A stretch of DNA of 64,000 bases, taken from NCBI GenBank assembly GCA_944989445.1, contig CALYLW010000993.1, positions 164,001-228,000 of the forward strand, written 5' to 3'. Below are positions 24,498 to 35,396 of this stretch, one piece after another. The position numbers were made by a program, and so were the translations under genes. Positions within the stretch are counted from its first letter, which is position 1; each line of letters begins with the position of its first letter. Origin of the DNA: Ampullaceana balthica (lineage: Eukaryota; Mollusca; Gastropoda; Lymnaeidae). The notes under the pieces were generated by a model, which ran no database searches, was not told where the DNA came from, and worked only from the letters and a program-made list of their open reading frames with translations.

Positions 24498-27400
24498 TAT
24501 ACACATGCATATATATTTATGCCGAAGTAAAGGACTTTGATTACGTTTCTGTCATGTTTGATTCCATTTATTTAATGAAAAATAAGTTACCAGTTTATAA
24601 TTGTCTGCGCATGCGCTAAAAGGTTAAAGTTTACGCTTCGCCGTGTCACAGTCGCGTTTTCCGTCGTATCAGCGAATTTAAAATACAAATAAACAAATCA
24701 ATATGGTTATTTTAAGTTTAATGCTTTTGATGTATATATATTTATGCCGTAGTAAAGAACTTTGATTACGTCTCTGTCATGTTTCGATTCCATTTATTTA
24801 ATGAAAAATAAGTTACCAGTTTATAATTGTCTGCGCATGCGCTAAAAGGTCAAAGTTTACGCTTCGCCGTGTCGCAGTCGCGTTTGCCATCGTATCCGCG
24901 AATTTAAAATACAAATAAACAAATCAATATGGTTGTTTTAAGTTTAATGCTTTTGACGTGCAGGATATCTGTTAATTAACTATCAGAACGTTCTCGAATT
25001 TCCTCAGTCAATCAAACTTTGTAATATAAATAAAACTATTGTGGCCTTGACCGTTGATCACAGCACGCTGTGGGCTGTGTGTACAGTGTTATCAGTTTCA
25101 TCGTCACGCGCGTGTTAGTGTCAGTCACTTATCTTACTGGTAACAAAGCAACAACAACAAACTTTTAAAAGAATAATAATTTATTAATTTTTTATTTAAT
25201 TATATAAAAACCACCGTCGATTCTCGATACAAACCTTTATTTTCAACCGACGAAAATCGAGTTAAGTTGCAAATTTGGCCCTCTTTTGTGCTCGAGATAC
25301 TAGGTTTCGGCGACATAAAAGAATCGACATTACCGATGAGAAAATGCTAAGACAAAGAAAGAATTTGGCGGTTCCAATAAAAAACGTCGACATAATAGGG
25401 TGGTCGATATAACCGAGCTCGAGATAAGTGGGTTCGACTGTAATTGGATTTCACCGCAGCTAAGTTTTTTTTCTTTCGTTATATTCGTTTTATTTGTGTA
25501 CTATTTGTTCGTTGAGGAAGGCTCTTTGCCGAAACGTTCGCTGTTGTGTTACGTCCTGTCAGGCTAACTAATACCCTGTTTATATGTTATACATTTAATA
25601 AGACAACAAAACGCATCATGAAACATGATAGGCAAATTAGAGAAGCATCCAAAAGGATTACTTCATACAACATTCTTTTTTAATGTGCTGCCAAACAGAC
25701 AGTGAAAGAAAAATATCTCAAACTGTTACTTCCTTACATAAACAGGCTGCTTGATGGTATGCTCTCCATTCTTCCACAGGGGAATTCCAGCTTTCCAGGA
25801 AGGGAAGAACTGGCTGATGGCTGACCACCTAGCTGTGAGAGTAAACATTAACATTCATTTAACTATGTGTGATTCAATCCCACCTTGGTGTGAAGCAAAT
25901 TAATAATCAATGATCTTGATTGTTTTTAAACTTTAATGACCAGTGAAATAGTGAAGTTGATTTGGTCATGGCAGATGTTATTGTGAAGTTGGGTGGGTCA
26001 TGGCAGATGTTATTGTGAAGCGGGGTGGGTCATGGTAGATGTTATTGTGAAGTTGGGTGAGGTATGGCAGATGTTATTGTGAAATTGGGTGAGGTATGGC
26101 AGATATTGTAATGTTGGGTGAGTTATGGCATATGCTCACCAAGTGAAAGTGATGTCCTTTCTCACATGCAGGTTGGGGGGGATGGCACTATGATAAGCCG
26201 TTTTATAATTTTATTCCCATTTTTTAAATATTAATGCAATAGGATGTGACATCTTGCAAAGCTTGAAGTAACTCAGTAGTATCTGTTTACAGAAGCCTCT
26301 ATAAAGGGTATCTAGATAATGCTTTGTGAACTTAAATTTGTTTTATTTATTTTTCCCTATTTAACTGTTCACCATTTCACAACGAACAGGGTTCCCACAT
26401 TTTTTCAGCAAAAAAATTCAAGACTATTTCAAGACCATATATGCCATAATAGAAAAATTCAAGACTAAAAACCTTGACGTCGCGGCATTTTTAAAAAACA
26501 GAAATTACTTGTTTAATAACAAATTCAATGTAATAATGATATGTTATGTTTTTTTTTAGTTCTTTATTCAATGTAATAATGATATGGTCTTTATTCAATG
26601 TTTCATCAAACATCAACATAAAGGGCGGATCCTTAGTTAATTTTTCCAACAGAGATGAAAAATATAGGGCAAGCCAAAAACATGTCATATAAGTCATCTT
26701 TGTTTCTCCAAGGCTTATTGTTTTGACCAATGTACATGTTGGAAACATCTTTTGAAAAATTTGCACCACATCGGATTGATAATTAAATGAATAAATGCAC
26801 CTAGCGCCCATAAGAGTTCTGAGTTCAATGTATCATTTGTGGACACAATATTGTTTATTGTTGGCTGTATGTTTGAACATGTTGCTGTATCAATTAGTTT
26901 CTCCTGGACAGATGCATCTGATTCTGATATATTCTTTGGAGCAACATCATCCTCTTGAACTTTCATAAAAACTATTTATTTTTGCTGTCTGAGTCTTTTT
27001 AATTTTATCAGCATATTTCTTTCCTTTCATGTGGGACACAAGTGTTGACTTTCTAAATGCAGTTACTTCAGTTAGGCAAAGTTGAAGATTTCTGAAAAAT
27101 TTAAATTTAGAAAAAAGTGTAAATTTTGTGTCAACCTAAATAATACTAATGACCAATTAAAAATTATAATTGACACTACGTATTAGCGTTTTTAATCATT
27201 ATTAATGTCGAGTTGCAATTATTTTTATATTTAGCAGTCAATTTGAACAATTACTAGTAATAGGTATACTTACACTTATTGAGTTCTCAAAATTATTATT
27301 TATAGATGCAAAAGAATTTATAACTTGTTCTTTTACTACAACTACAAGCCCGTATCAGGCCAAGGATGGGCTCGTCGTTTGGCATTAGTTACCGATTAAT

Positions 27401-30400
27401 TAAATAACTTTAAACAAATTACAATTCTTTTTTATTATTAAAGAAATCCAATTGTATTTAACAGTATTTAATTAAAGAATTTATATTATTTAATTCCTTA
27501 AAAAAATCGTCATCGTCTTTAAAGTTAAAAATATTGACAGGTATTTTTATTGATTAATAATAATTTAATAGAGTATAGTATAGAGCGCTATATTTAAAAA
27601 AAATAAATATAGCTATCAAGGCTAAAATAGGCCATCAACACCTCAAAAACTTATGCAGAAATTCAAAGTCTATGACTTTCATATTAAATCTTGGTGAGCT
27701 TCATCATGCCAATTTTTATGGAGCTAGGACATGTCGAACATTTTTTAATTTATAATTTTCCCAAGCACTGACCATTGATTCAATTCATTCATGGTTATGA
27801 AGTGACACCGCCCCTTTTTTTAATGACGTAAGTCCCCGATGCTTATAAATTTTAAAAATTATTTTGCCTTTTACAATAAAATATTTGATAATTGAACTTT
27901 AAAGATTATCTAATATGGAATTAGCTCAATAATATACTTCATTTAGACGGCTAAACCCTGCAGAGTTATTATTATAAATTTTCATAATATACCGTGTGCA
28001 GATAAGTTGACCTTGGCAACCATTACTATTCACTCAATCATTTTTACTCCTACTAATGTACTACAATGTCTTCAATATCTTAATTCATTAGATGTGGCCG
28101 TGTGCAAAAACTATTTAACCATTGGTCAGGGTTTAATTAATTAGTCATGAGCCAAAGTTGAAGGTTCAAAGGGAGGTCATAATTTTAATTGTACAGTACA
28201 TGTTTATTAAGAGGACAATTCAATTTGTCATGACCCTTAAATAGTCATAGTCATATGTAATTAGTAAACATTAATTATTTGACATATTAAAATAAATACT
28301 TACCACAAAGGCTGCAGAAGATTTTAAATTAACTAAAATCTTGATTTGTAAATCGCGAAGAAAAAATTCCAAAATAGTCAAGCATACGCCATTAGGTTGA
28401 GGATAAAATGTGGCAGAACGAGGTATGCCTTCAGACTTCAGAGGCGGATTTTAACGCATGCGCAGACAATTAAAACTAGTAACTTAAACATCAAACATGA
28501 CAGAGCCATAATCGAAGCCTCTTACTTTGGTTATTTTTATTTTTAATTTATTTTTATTTTTTTCCCGACTGATCCAAATATTTCCCGACTATTTCCTGAC
28601 TTTCAAGACCGGGAAAATTAATTTTAAAATTCCCGACTGCGTGGGAACCCTGAATGAAGTTATTTTTATTTGAGATAGGTGGAGTTTGTAAAACCTACAT
28701 TCAACAATGGTGCACAGAAGCATACATTTTATGAAACCATTGTCACAAATAGAAAAAAAAGAGCAACAGCTTACATCTATAGTTGTAATAATGAAGGAAG
28801 CTGTCTTCATTGCCATACATGTCAGCCGGCTTGAAGATAATGGCATCTGGGAACTCCTCTCTAACAACAAGCTCAGACTCATACTGTTTTTAAAATATTT
28901 TAAAAGACATTGCATGTATATGAATCTCACATAATTGTAATTGTAAAATCATTTGGAAATTGAGGATATTTTCAAGTTATACTTTAACTTTCTGATTAAT
29001 GTATTTAAACAAAACCTTTGTTTTGAGATATGCAGAAGTCTTCCAAATTGTCTGTGGCTCTGCTTTGGCATTCAAATGTGAAACATGAATAAACTTCTCC
29101 ACTCCAGATTCTTTGGCTATTTTAGCAAGTCTCCTAGCTCCAGTCACATGAACATCCTTGTATGAGAAATTTCTTAAAATAGAGAGGTGAAATTTCCAAA
29201 AATAGAGGGGGAAATTTTTATTTTCCTTTAATGAACCAAAAATTTGCTTAAAGCGTTTTAATAACAATAATTTATAAGATTTTTAGATACATGTTTGTAA
29301 ACAAAATTAACTCACTTTGTTTCATAATCTCTTCCAATGAGATTAATCACAACATTTGAGTATTGGACTGTCTTTCGTATTGCAGCCTCATCTCTTAAGT
29401 TGTAAGGCTTTGATTTGTAAAAAAAATAATTAATCAATCATTTTTTAAAAAAATTTTTTTTATTGCAAATGAAGTTTTGCAAAATTTGAATAATAATTTT
29501 ACAATTACATTTACTATCTCCATAGACAAACATTAAAGCAGATATATAAACTTACAAAGAAAAGAACTTGACCTAGATCTCCTACTAAGCGCAGTCGTCT
29601 TACATCATTAGAGTCACCACGATATGGAATTATCACTTGTGAACCAATTTTACCTTAAATATTTCAAAGTCAAATCAAAATCAATTATAAATGGTAAACT
29701 AATCACAAGCACAATTATTTTTTCCACAACTACCATTATCACCCCCCCACTCCACCGAGATGAAAACAAACCTACCTAATTTGTTACAGACATAGCGACC
29801 TAGAAATCCACTTGCACCAAACACTGTGGCAACTGTACCACTGAAAGAACTCCGTCCCCCAGTTCCACGCTTCATTGAACTAAGCTTGGTAGGGATATCA
29901 TTTGATGCATCTCTCTTTTGGATGACGATACATCCAGATGTCTTTGAAAAAGTAGCCCATCCTTGGCCTGGAAATTATAAAACAAGACTTTTTTTTACAG
30001 GCTAAAATGAAATTTACCAATAATTACAAGTGAAGAAATTAAAAAGGCACTGATATGAAGTGCAACGATAATAAAAAAAGTAATTTATATGAAAATTCTC
30101 CTACTCCTACTTCAACAAATATTTCTGTAGTTTATCATCTGAGGTTCAATTAGAGTTAAAATGATGGCTTAAGACTTAAGTCACTTAAGAAATTTTAGTA
30201 AAACTTAAGTCACTTTGTAAAATTTTTTTTAATTAATTGGGAATCTAAACAACATTAAATAAAACAATCTTGAATATATTAGAACACCTTCTTGCATTTT
30301 CTGGATGTTCCCTTGGTTAGTCATAGTTTTCTGCCTTTTTCTTTATTTTCATTCACAAATTATCATCATTAGTTAACTGTCACTACTTAACTCTCAAAGG

Positions 30401-33089
30401 ACGTAACCTTGACTTTTCTGTCGCCGCTGGTCGACAAATTAATTTTTTTATATTTTCTTCACCTTTTTACATTCTAATGTTATTTTTAAAATGTATCTTT
30501 AAATAATTGAATAAAATTAGAAAAAAATACAATTTCAGACATGAATTTTTAATTAAAATTTTTTTTAAAATTTAGCCCGACCCTTGTGTTTTTGGTTTAC
30601 CGGAACGCTATTTTCGTCGCCATTGTGAAATTCTTGTTAATTTTACTGAGACAAGTCGGCCACAATTTTTTACAATTATAGCGAACGATTCATCATTTAG
30701 CGAAGAAATCGCTTATATTCATAGCTGACAAATTATTTCTATTCAATGGAATAAAAAACAAAGTATTAGTACGGAGAATTTATTTATTTTCATCGATGGA
30801 CAAGTTGACTATCGAAGGTATGTATTTTTCCTTTGTTACAAAGTTCTCCACCTCGCCAATTTTTTAACAAATAAAATTGATTTTACTAAATCTATTGATA
30901 TATTAAGTAGCAATGAGACATCTATAAATCAAGGAAATTCATTTTAGCATGTATATTTGTCTTTCTTTTTTTTTACATGAAGTATGTATTTTATTATTAT
31001 TTTTCCCCAAGTCCATAATAAATTACATTTGACTTTGTTTACCCTGGTTACACTGTAAGGTGGCATCAGTATTTTACAATTTACCTCACATTCTGCTTGG
31101 TAATAAGCTTATAATCATTCTAGATTTTCTTCAGAATTGAATAGTGTACTTTAATTAAATATGTTAAATTTTATAACTGGTTTTTATAAGCCTGTTTCTA
31201 ATGTTTTTCCTAATATTTTTATTTCACAGTTACCGTTATGGCTCTGTAGATTGGGACCTTAGACCTTCCCAAGCATGTTCCTGATTACAGGTCTAAACAA
31301 CAACCCATTGTCTATGTCCCTGAGTCAACTTATGGTGTCCCTTTTGCTGAATCAACCATCAGAGATGATGGAAAGAAATATGGACTTCTCTTCATGTTTC
31401 AAGTTGCTATTCGGAATTCGCAGACTTACTGCTGGAGACTCTTCGAAGCTATGCCTATATAATTGTTGCTACCATGCACCTCCCTCAGTCAACAATGTTC
31501 AGAAACTCATTTCATCTTATCATGGACATGCTAATGCTAAGGAATATGGGACTAGTGCAATTAGATAATGGAATGAACTATTATTATTCAAAGGACAGTT
31601 CAAATTTTAGACTTTGTTTTAAATTTTATATTTCTGAAATGTTCAAAAAGGAATATTGAGGTAAACAAAAAATCATGGAAGTGATATATATGTTCCAATG
31701 GTTGTAGAAGAAAGTGAATGAAACTATATCTTTCTAGACCCAACATTTCAACTGAGGAAAGAATGATAACGGTAAGAAAGAAGAAAGATATAATTAGTAA
31801 AATATATTCGGCCGACCACTCGTAACCCTATAGCCTATAACACTCATAACATTTTACAAAATAAGAATTAAATATATTACTATTATTAACTTATTTTAAG
31901 AATATGAACAAACAAAGAAATGTTCACTAAAGTGTGGTTTTAAATTAAATTAAATTTGTTATTATCATGTGCATAGAAATTGTCTTATTTTATATCATAA
32001 TTAATAGTTTTCAACGTTTGTTATCAAATGAAAAATGATTTTTTGGGATAATAATGATTATAAGAATAATATTTTGTTATGTTCTGATAAAGGCTTATTA
32101 TTACTTATTAATAGAATTATTCCATTTCCATGTTAATATTTATAATCTTTGTAAAAAAGTAAAAAATGGCCATATTTTATGAATGTAAGGATACTCATTT
32201 AAAAATAGTGTAAATTTTTTCAAATATGAGCGAAATGCTTTGAATTTTTGATATTACATGTAGAAATGGATACTGTTGATGGCTATAATAAAGATTTTAT
32301 GCTTGTTACAAATACTTATTTTTTTCCTTCATACAGTTTGTGACATGTGATTTTCTGTACAAAATTTAAAAGTAAAAAATTCATTAAAATAATTACAGTT
32401 CAAGCTACATAACTACATTACCACAATAGACTTAAAGTTGATATCAATAGACTGAATAGATAGATAATTCAATTGTGAACACAAAAATGCATAACAATTA
32501 ATAACATGCCCTTATTTGTGGTTTTATTCATTAGAAAAAAATAATTAATTCCTGTAACTACCTAAATCAGGTGGAAAAAAGGGGAAAAACCCAAGAATAT
32601 TTGCGAGTTAAGAGTCTTAGTACTCTTAGTCTTAGTACTCTTACTCTTAGTCTTACTCAGTAACTAAGTCTTACTTATTTAACTTATGTAAATGTTCAAA
32701 TCTACTCTGTTTCAAATTCAATGTTGTGATTACTAGACCATGATTATTCAAACAATTAATAACACAATCACTTAAGTTCAGACTAAAGTAAGACACTAAT
32801 TACTAAAGTTAAAAACTTCAACTAAACAGTGTAAAACAGACTAGACTAAATTGACTAAATGAAAAATGACTAAAAACTATACTTATCTACAACTGAACGC
32901 CTATCTTAACTATCTAAAATGTTATTTCAGTTTTCGTTAACATCAATATCGTTAACAAAAATACAAAGGGATTTTTTGTTAAAAAACGTTATAAAATTTT
33001 ACATACGCATGTACAACATATAAAATAAATAAATGACACTTACGTCCAAAAGTACCAACTGTGGCCTTGGCCACCAACACAGACGCCAT
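18581..33089 (-). CDS. NDUFA9: NADH dehydrogenase 1 alpha subcomplex subunit 9
   Basis: Accessory subunit of respiratory complex I in mitochondria, an atypical short-chain dehydrogenase/reductase that holds NADPH in a Rossmann fold. Eleven exons (minus order) give 413 residues: 33044-33089, 29776-29967, 29556-29653, 29316-29407, 29016-29172, 28775-28883, 25738-25832, 22572-22648, 19493-19591, 19245-19311, 18581-18790. The ATG is at 33089 and the TAA at 18581-18583. The N terminus is short, basic and Ser/Thr-rich, like a mitochondrial presequence. [10 protein letters not shown] at residues 50-59 is followed by the nucleotide-binding turn GASGFLG at 66-72. Other family landmarks are [39 protein letters not shown] and the C-terminal [20 protein letters not shown]. 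The human protein is 377 residues; the extra length is mostly N-terminal. The gene is stretched to 14.5 kb by transposons in introns 6, 7 and 8. Confidence 0.96.
19845..20012 (+). mobile_element. HINE-like repeat, 3' half (subfamily B)
   Basis: The segment contains two TATTATATTGAACATA boxes, the GGGATTTATAGTC subterminal block and the 3' hairpin AAAAGC-TCT-GCTTTT followed by GCGGGTTGTT. Compared with other copies one A-T pair of the hairpin stem has become G-C on both sides. Confidence 0.75.
20105..21956. mobile_element. Pogo/Tigger-like non-autonomous DNA transposon, copy 1
   Basis: Termini are CAGTCGAAACCGCTTAAGTC and the complement of CAGTCGAACCCACTTACCTC, each bordered by TA, the mariner/pogo target. 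No transposase frame survives. The interior contains G-rich and C-rich tracts near 21050-21220 and a TGTGACGTCACCAGCAGACC block shared with the copy at 53273. It sits in NDUFA9 intron 8. Confidence 0.85.
22060..22385 (+). pseudogene. LINE reverse transcriptase 3' coding remnant
   Basis: Conceptual translation shows [14 protein letters not shown] and, in a shifted frame, [14 protein letters not shown] followed by DPFVSFVSS. These match the C-terminal 'RTVxxWNxLP' segment common in non-LTR retrotransposon reverse transcriptases (CR1/Jockey-like). Frames are shifted and no upstream polymerase motifs are present, so it is dead. Confidence 0.7.
22650..23949. other. NDUFA9 intron 7 sequence, no element recognised
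   Basis: AT-rich, with no exon on either strand that joins NDUFA9. A short acidic open stretch around 23127-23222 reads [11 protein letters not shown] and then stops; it could not be assigned. Confidence 0.4.
24325..24960. mobile_element. hAT terminal fragment with 225-bp tandem duplication
   Basis: It starts with CATGGTTCCCAC and CGGGAATT blocks matching the complement of the right end of the hAT element at 26387-28652 (CAGGGTTCCCAC). A subterminal segment containing TTGTCTGCGCATGCG is present twice, at about 24511-24735 and 24736-24956, period 225. The opposite terminus is not visible. Confidence 0.65.
24421..24512. repeat. (TA)n microsatellite
   Basis: An almost uninterrupted TA run of about 90 bp, the longest in the window, with a few TTTA and ACA breaks. 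Confidence 0.95.
25511..25556 (+). ncRNA. Hammerhead-ribozyme-like motif, degenerate
   Basis: The order TTGAGGA (25512-25518), short stem GGC-TCTTT-GCC (25520-25530), GAAAC (25531-25535), four-pair stem ACGT/ACGT with a 13-nt loop (TCGCTGTTGTGTT), then C (25555) as the cleavage-site base fits the core CUGANGA...GAAA...NUH of type I hammerheads. Position 3 is U instead of C and stem I complementarity is poor, so activity is doubtful. Penelope-like retroelements are known to carry minimal type I hammerheads. A related ACGTC-TTGTCAGGC segment occurs in the palindrome at 47376-47490. Confidence 0.35.
25958..26133 (+). repeat. 32-bp minisatellite, about 5 copies
   Basis: The unit built around GGTCATGGCAGATGTTATTG repeats with period 32 and increasing divergence to the right. 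It lies in NDUFA9 intron 6, just upstream (in transcript sense) of exon 25738-25832. Confidence 0.85.
26387..28652 (-). mobile_element. Decayed hAT transposon in NDUFA9 intron
   Basis: The termini are CAGGGTTCCCAC (26387-26398) and its complement GTGGGAACCCTG (28641-28652). Inside, on the minus strand, lie a zinc-finger relic and the N-terminal part of a hAT transposase. The flanking 8-mers (ACAACGAA and AATGAAGT) do not match, so the target duplication has decayed or one end is misplaced. Confidence 0.7.
26490..27090 (-). pseudogene. hAT transposase fragment
   Basis: Minus-strand pieces in order: [17 protein letters not shown] (zinc-finger end, about 27020-27060), then [11 protein letters not shown], and in another frame [29 protein letters not shown] and [11 protein letters not shown]. 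These match the hAT pattern 'AELLWAL...LF..MFPDS...LG..K..Y...FDESLN' upstream of the RNase-H-like core. Frameshifts and loss of the catalytic C-terminal half show a pseudogene. Confidence 0.75.
30600..32300 (+). other. Possible nested two-exon gene or pseudogene, unidentified
   Basis: On the strand opposite NDUFA9, inside its first intron, an ATG with the short frame MDKLTIE runs to a good donor GGTATGT (GT 30820-30821) and can splice to an acceptor TTTCACAG near 31229. In the joined frame there is a TAG after VTVMAL, then a further in-frame open stretch of about 70 codons with [33 protein letters not shown] and [16 protein letters not shown] occurs near 32289. No family is recognised. It could be a decayed gene, a retrocopy or a non-coding transcript. 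Confidence 0.3.
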
Positions 33090-33142
33090 TTTGATACACA
33101 AGGTTACAGGAGATACCAGATTTTTTAAAGCGATCATGTAAT

Positions 33143-33313
33143 GTCAAACCTCTCATAACGAGATTAATTCGTTCCAGAGTCGACTCGTTAAGCGAAACAC
33201 TCGTTATACGAAACAAATTTCCCCATAAAAATCAATGTAAAATACGATAATCCGTTCCATGCTGAAAAAATACTAATTTTTCCAAAAAATTTATTAACAT
33301 TAATTAACAATAC
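33143..33313 (-). repeat. Degraded pogo/Tigger-like terminal repeat, second copy
   Basis: Inverted relative to 124-282, with shared AACCTC..ATAACGAG and CCATGCTGAAAAA blocks. It begins about 50 bp upstream of the NDUFA9 start codon, so the promoter and 5' UTR of that gene may overlap repeat sequence. Confidence 0.6.
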
Positions 33314-33374
33314 ATATAATATATATAAACATATATTATATATATAAAAAAATATATATATATTTATTTATTTA

Positions 33375-34434
33375 TCTAATATATAATCGCCCTAAGTATG
33401 CGTGTGTCTCCCCGTTCAAAGGCGCGCGAAAAGGTGCTCGGAAGAGATGCGCAGCCAGAGATGCGGAAGAATTTGCAAATAAGGCTATTCTCTGCCATAC
33501 AAATGCCGATGTGGACCATATCAATAGTCACGTTCTGCATTTACTTGAAAGAGAACTCAGGACATACTTAAGTTCTGTCTCCATCGACGACTGCACGCCA
33601 GATGATGAAAACAATTATCCCGTGGAATTTCTACATCAATTGGCACCTTCGGTAATGCCGCTTCATCAATTAACATTAAAAGTCGGAGCAATTATAATTC
33701 TTCTTCGCAATTTGAACACCAAAAGAAGTCTATGCAACGGCACCAGATTGGTGGTTAGAAACCTCAAGCCCAACCTCCTCATCGCTGAACTTCTTTCCGG
33801 AAGTGACAAAGGTCGCACTATATTCATTTCACGTGTGGACATTGCCTCGACAACCACAGACTTTCCTTTCGTTCTACGGAGAAGGCAATTCCCTGTAAAG
33901 TTAGCTTTCGCAATGACCATAAACAAATCGCAGGGCCAGACACTGGATAAGGTCGGTATCTACCTACCACAACCTGTGTTTAGCCCCGGGCAATTATACG
34001 TTGCTTTCTCCCGTGTACGCAGATCAGCAGATGTCAAGGTCCATGTGGCAGATGGTCCTAAACAAGGGTAAGTTCTCCACGACAGCTCCACCTGCTACAC
34101 TATAAATGTGGTTTACAAGGAAATATTTCATATTTAGCTGTTCATATCTTATTGTGTTCATGACAATAAAAGATAAAATTTCTTTTCTATTTCATTATTT
34201 CGTACATCTCTTTGTTATTTATTTTCATATCGTATTGTGTTCATGGCAATATAGGCCAAATGCTATTTTGTATTGCAGTATTTCATACATTTCTTTGTTA
34301 TTTCTGTTCATATCGTGTTCTGTTCATGGCAATAAAGGCCACGTGGTTTTTTTCTATTGCAGTATTTGGTATATTTCTTTGTTATCCCTTCTGTGGGATT
34401 TCGTTCTGCCAGCTTCAGCAGGCTTTTGAACTAG
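33375..34434 (+). mobile_element. Helitron remnant with PIF1-type helicase fragment
   Basis: The 5' end is TCTAATATATAATCGCCC and the 3' end is CTAG (34431-34434), preceded by the hairpin GCCAGC-TTCA-GCAGGC eleven bases before the terminus. These are canonical Helitron ends (5'-TC, 3' hairpin plus CTRR, inserted between A and T). Only the helicase C terminus remains; the Rep/HUH domain is missing. Downstream of the helicase, about two to three imperfect copies of a segment around GTTCATGGCAATAAAGGCC lie at 34140-34380. Confidence 0.85.
33451..34071 (+). pseudogene. Helitron PIF1-like helicase C-terminal fragment
   Basis: An open frame of about 200 codons continues from upstream of the first ATG (33511) and ends at 34071. 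It contains NKAILCHTNADVDHIN, LCNGTRLVVRNL, the helicase motif AMTINKSQGQTLDKVG and the terminal motif LYVAFSRVRR, which are characteristic of the superfamily 1 PIF1-like domain of Helitron proteins. The Walker A/B half and Rep domain are absent, so it cannot be a working helicase. Confidence 0.88.
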
Positions 34435-34645
34435 TCTAATACATAATCGCCCTACTGTGCGTGTGTCTCCCCCATCGAAAGGCGCGCAAAAAGCCGCGCA
34501 AAATTATTATAAATAAATTTAAAATGTTCGCCGTAAAAAAAATAATTATATGATGTCATTGTTTTAGCACAGAACGTCAATTACCAAAACAACGCACGAA
34601 CTATGCGTGTGTGTGAGCCTTAGCCTTAGCAGGCTTTTCCACTAG
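34435..34645 (+). mobile_element. Short Helitron derivative abutting the first
   Basis: A 211-bp element begins TCTAATACATAATCGCCC directly after the CTAG of the previous Helitron and itself ends AGCCT-TAGC-AGGCT hairpin, ten bases, CTAG (34642-34645). It has no coding sequence. It shares GGCGCGCAAAAAG and TATGATGTCATTGTTTTAGC blocks with a fragment at 44519-44617. Confidence 0.82.
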
Positions 34646-35396
34646 TATATATATTATATATATATATATTATATATATTAGGGTTTCGGAAATTAACGAT
34701 TAATTTTTCGATTAATCGTTAAAAAAATTCAACGATTAATCGACCCACCTCTTAAAAATGTACTGGAAGTCAAAAAGTAAAATATTTTGGCCGATAAATA
34801 TAAACTAATTTTCGGACGATTGCACGAACATTTTGGTTTTAAACTATTGACTGGCGTGAATGTTCAAAATGTTGATAAAGTTTATAGTGTCCATTGAGAG
34901 AAATCGTTTGCCTACCATAAGTTTAAGCTTTATTGGTCCGTGTGCAAAGTTAAAAAAAACTCGTGTGCAAAGTTTCACAACGTTCATTTTTTGGTGCAAT
35001 ATTTTTAAAAATTTGCTGCGCGGGGATTCTAAACTCCTGCGTGGCGTCTGTCAAATATCAGCGCAGCCACGTTTCTTAAAGGGAACATTGCTACCATTGT
35101 TCTAACACTTCGCGCACATATCATTTGCAAACCAAACATCAACTACAGTATCAGAAATTTCAGCTGAGACAATCTAAAGCTATGTGAACAATTGTTCAGG
35201 TCGGCTAGTTATATTGTCAATAAGACCCACTCATCACTTGAACAAAATAATCAGGGCTGGATTAACCTATAGGCAAACAAGGCACGTGCCTTGAGCACCA
35301 AGCGTTTGGGGGGCACCACAAGTCCTCAAGAAAAATGTGTGTATTGTCCATAATCGACATGACGTTAGAAAATCGCAAATCTAATATGAAATCGCA

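Larger units (their letters stand above)
24055..25440. mobile_element. Pogo/Tigger-like non-autonomous DNA transposon, copy 2
   Basis: Termini CAGTCGAAACCGCTTATGTC and the complement of CAGTCGAACCCACTTATCTC are flanked by TA on both sides. Subterminal blocks (GGCGTTGGGGTATGAAAAAT, TTTGGCCCTCTTTTGTGCTC) are shared with copies 1 and 3. Part of a hAT element with an internal duplication is inserted at 24325-24960. Confidence 0.85.
23950..25605. repeat. Palindromic repeat split by a Tigger-like insertion
   Basis: The left arm (about 23950-24034) and the right arm (24046-24054 continuing at 25441-25605) are inverted copies. With the 24055-25440 element and one TA removed, the stem TTAGCTGCGGTGAAATCCAA...TTGGATTTCACCGCAGCTAA becomes continuous around an 11-nt loop TCATATCTCTA. 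The right arm has about 80 bp more (25497-25577), containing the hammerhead-like motif; the left arm lacks that block. Confidence 0.8.

Noticed and set aside
26387..28652. 8-bp target duplication for this hAT element
   Set aside because: The flanking octamers ACAACGAA and AATGAAGT do not match; reported without duplication.
34106..34439. Hydrophobic open frames after the Helitron helicase
   Set aside because: They lie in a T-rich imperfect tandem repeat of the Helitron tail and have no family match.
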